From Hellea sp. (GTDB lineage: Bacteria; Pseudomonadota; Alphaproteobacteria; Caulobacterales; Maricaulaceae): a DNA stretch of 45,317 nt. This document shows positions 43,452 through 45,317 of this stretch, piece after piece. Position 1 is the first letter of the stretch, and each line of letters begins with the position of its first letter. Location of the stretch: NCBI GenBank assembly GCA_018645985.1, contig JABGVR010000133.1, forward strand, positions 1 through 45,317. Direction: 5' to 3'. The notes under the pieces are model-generated. The model did not search any database. It was not told where the DNA came from and saw nothing but the letters and a program-made list of their open reading frames with translations. A program made the translations under genes and the position numbers.

Positions 43452-45098
43452 TTACTTCTGCTCTTTTTTAAATAGCTTTGTATACGTTTCTCTAACTTTA
43501 TTTTTTTCAATTTTTCCCATAGCGTTTAATTCAAAAGGCTTATTTTGTATGATAATTCGCTCTGGTATTTTATACTTAGCTAAATTATTTATTGCAAAGC
43601 TTAAGATATCTTTCTCTGATAAACCATCTTTAGCATAAAGACTAACAATAAGAGCCTCACCCAACCGTGAGTGAGGAATGCCATATGCACAAACCGCTAA
43701 AACATCTTTATGGCGTGCCAGTATTTGTTCAATCTCAGCACAATAGATATTTTCACCGCCTGATATTACCATATCAGTTTTTCTATCAACAATATAAAGA
43801 TAAGCTTGATCATCTATTTTTCCTATATCACCCGTCTTAAACCAATCACGTGACATACAAGCTGCTGTCTCATCAGGTCTATTGAAATAGCCTTGCATTA
43901 GCGTTGCACCCTTGACCCAAATTTCGCCAATTTCGCCATTAGCTAAGCTAACACCTTCGTCATCCGTGATCTGCACATCAAACATGGGAAGTATTTGACC
44001 CGAAGCAGACGGATTAGCAAGGTAAGCTTCGCCAACAGCTTGCGATATTGCTCCGCATGTCTCAGTCATTCCATAACCTGCACCTATAAAAGCTTTTGGA
44101 AATGATTTTTGAATCTGCTCAAGGAGATTAATAGGTAAAGCTTGTCCTCCACAGGACACTGAAACTAATGAAGAAGTATCAAACTTCTCAAAATCTGGAG
44201 AACGAAGTAGATCCCAGTACATTGTTGGAACCCCCCCAAAATTTGATATCTTTTCCTCTTCAATCAACGCGAGGGCCTTTTCAGGTTTCCATCTGTCCAT
44301 TATCACTAATTTTCCACCATTGATTAGTGCAGTCATAAAGATTGCACTGCAACCGCTTGTATGAAATAAGGGAAATATTAAAAGCGACCCACTTTGGGGC
44401 ATCTGAGATTTTAATGTTTCGACATCAATACTATAATTTAGTGCCATTCTTTTAAGCACAGCAGCCATTGCCATCTGAGTATTCATTACACCTGATATAA
44501 AAGCGCCATGAGTAATCACAGCAGCTTTAGCGATACCAGTTGTACCAGAAGTAAAGAACATACATGCAACCTCATCGCTCTCTGTGCGAGTGGCTTTGAA
44601 TTGATTTGATTTCTTTGGAAAATTATCAGCTGATAAATATCTACCTTTATAACCTTCTTTGAGTAGGACATCTAGTCGGGCTTTATCACCAATCACACAA
44701 ACACAATTAGTATCTTCAATAGCTTGAAGCATGGACTCTCCAGTTCCTCGGCTATTTATCAAAACTGCCACTCCGCCAGCATTTATTATGGCGATAAAGG
44801 CAATCATCCATTCAGGCTGGTTCTTCATGCATATCGCTATAGTTTTACCCTTAATCTTTGAGATTTCTTCTGTAAGCCAAAAGCTGAGCCCATCTGCATA
44901 CCCAAATACGTCATCAAAGCTGAGACGAATATCTCCAGAAACTAAAAATTCAATAGCACCATATTTTCTTGCATTATCAAATATAACACTCATATTTTTT
45001 GGTGCATTCTTAAAAATTCGAATTGACCCTTGAGAAATAACCTCGAATTCTCCGCCAGGAGACATTAACTCTTCAACTATTGGATCGGCGTTTACCAT
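43452..45098 (-). CDS. AMP-dependent acyl-CoA synthetase
   Basis: 548 residues, ANL superfamily. P-loop MFFTSGTTGIAKAAVITH lies near residue 180, GYGMTETCGAIS near 345, WFKTGDIGKIDDQAYLYIVDRKTDMVISGGENIYCAE near 420-455, and the adenylation Lys near NAMGKIEKN at the end. It activates a carboxylic acid, perhaps a steroid side chain, to its CoA ester. It leads the operon ligase, amidohydrolase, Rieske, hydratase, DUF3604. The ribosome site at the ATG is weak. A second ATG 11 codons in (MSPGGEF) is an alternative. Confidence 0.85.
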   Translation of the reverse strand: MVNADPIVEELMSPGGEFEVISQGSIRIFKNAPKNMSVIFDNARKYGAIEFLVSGDIRLSFDDVFGYADGLSFWLTEEISKIKGKTIAICMKNQPEWMIAFIAIINAGGVAVLINSRGTGESMLQAIEDTNCVCVIGDKARLDVLLKEGYKGRYLSADNFPKKSNQFKATRTESDEVACMFFTSGTTGIAKAAVITHGAFISGVMNTQMAMAAVLKRMALNYSIDVETLKSQMPQSGSLLIFPLFHTSGCSAIFMTALINGGKLVIMDRWKPEKALALIEEEKISNFGGVPTMYWDLLRSPDFEKFDTSSLVSVSCGGQALPINLLEQIQKSFPKAFIGAGYGMTETCGAISQAVGEAYLANPSASGQILPMFDVQITDDEGVSLANGEIGEIWVKGATLMQGYFNRPDETAACMSRDWFKTGDIGKIDDQAYLYIVDRKTDMVISGGENIYCAEIEQILARHKDVLAVCAYGIPHSRLGEALIVSLYAKDGLSEKDILSFAINNLAKYKIPERIIIQNKPFELNAMGKIEKNKVRETYTKLFKKEQK

Positions 45099-45139
45099 TT
45101 GTAATTAAAAGCACCCTCGTTTTTTTTTATACCATATAT

Positions 45140-45208
45140 TACGCATTATCGATAATCAACATGGCTTTTCAACAGAAATGCGTATTTTTTATGTTTATTT
45201 TCTACGCA
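45140..45208. promoter_or_regulatory. three-site TACGCA array 7 (CoA ligase operon / SDR divergent promoter)
   Basis: Hexamers at 45140 (TACGCA), 45179 (TGCGTA) and 45203 (TACGCA). Spacings are 39 and 24 bp. All three match exactly. The short arm faces the plus-strand SDR at 45246. The left hexamer is 42 bases from the ligase ATG. Confidence 0.78.
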
Positions 45209-45245
45209 TTCTAAATTATAAGCTCACATACAAAAGGGGACTCTT

Positions 45246-45317
45246 ATGAATGATTTAAAAGATAAAACCGCTATTGTTAGCGGAGGCAGTGATGGCATTG
45301 GGCTTGCAATTGCAAGA
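45246..45317 (+). CDS. short-chain dehydrogenase/reductase, start only
   Basis: Cut by the right edge after 24 codons. MNDLKDKTAIVSGGSDGIGLAIA is the SDR N terminus with the NAD(P) motif SGGSDGIG. AAAAGGGGA is a strong ribosome site before the ATG. It is too short for the ORF track. It is probably the first gene of another steroid-operon unit under array 7. It cannot be classified further. Confidence 0.8.
   Translation, partial: MNDLKDKTAIVSGGSDGIGLAIAR

Noticed and set aside
45118-45129. T-rich run near the CoA ligase start as a terminator
   Set aside because: It lies in the upstream region of a minus-strand gene, is not preceded by a hairpin, and more likely forms part of the AT-rich promoter.

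Overview
The window is about 45 kb of dense, low-GC (high 30s percent by eye) bacterial DNA. It carries a steroid (sterol or bile-acid type) catabolic island. I see no rRNA, tRNA, insertion sequence, phage gene or CRISPR array. Tight overlapping genes, tiny intergenic gaps, abutting convergent stop codons, several TTG starts and abundant MFS, SDR, DUF3604, sulfotransferase and GMC genes suggest a streamlined, probably marine, proteobacterium. The lineage is an inference that I cannot fix from this window.

Layout. (1) About 1-15,119, minus strand: one very long operon, read right to left. It starts with the meta-cleavage set hsaA, hsaD, hsaE, hsaG, hsaF, hsaC. It continues with the C/D-ring set ipdA, ipdB, an enoyl-CoA hydratase, ipdC, echA20, two acyl-CoA dehydrogenases, a fadA6-like thiolase and a dehydrogenase, and ends in a further acyl-CoA dehydrogenase cut by the window edge. 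(2) 15.2-25.5 kb: a fadD3-like CoA ligase, then an SDR/SnoaL/MFS/hydratase operon. Next come a SnoaL/old-yellow-enzyme/methyltransferase operon and hsaB (flavin reductase) with two SDRs and a small membrane protein. (3) 25.5-32.7 kb: a lipoprotein hydrolase, an MFS carrier and an SDR, a KstD-like flavoprotein, and a sulfotransferase with a lipoprotein formylglycine-generating-enzyme homologue. (4) 32.8-37.0 kb: SDR, DUF1214-like, SnoaL and SRPBCC genes face another SnoaL gene and two Lrp/AsnC regulators. (5) 37-45 kb: GMC oxidoreductase, DUF3604 lipoprotein, enoyl-CoA hydratase, KshA-like Rieske oxygenase, an amidohydrolase-fold protein and an acyl-CoA synthetase, then the start of another SDR.

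How they fit together (inference from families). KstD-like dehydrogenation and Rieske 9-alpha-hydroxylation would open ring B. HsaA/HsaB hydroxylates the resulting phenol, HsaC cleaves it and HsaD hydrolyses it. HsaE, HsaF and HsaG take the small fragment to acyl-CoA and pyruvate. FadD3, IpdC, EchA20, IpdAB, the FadEs and FadA6 dismantle rings C and D. SDRs, OYE, GMC and the NTF2-fold proteins would trim side groups.

Most striking observation. Every divergent promoter region, plus the lone hsaA promoter, carries the same three-site array of the hexamer TACGCA/TGCGTA. The orientation alternates and the start-to-start spacing is fixed at 24 and 39 bp (63 bp in total). There are seven arrays. 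Six have the exact spacing and one is a base shorter. This looks like an undescribed operator architecture that defines a steroid regulon. The adjacent Lrp/AsnC pair is one candidate reader.
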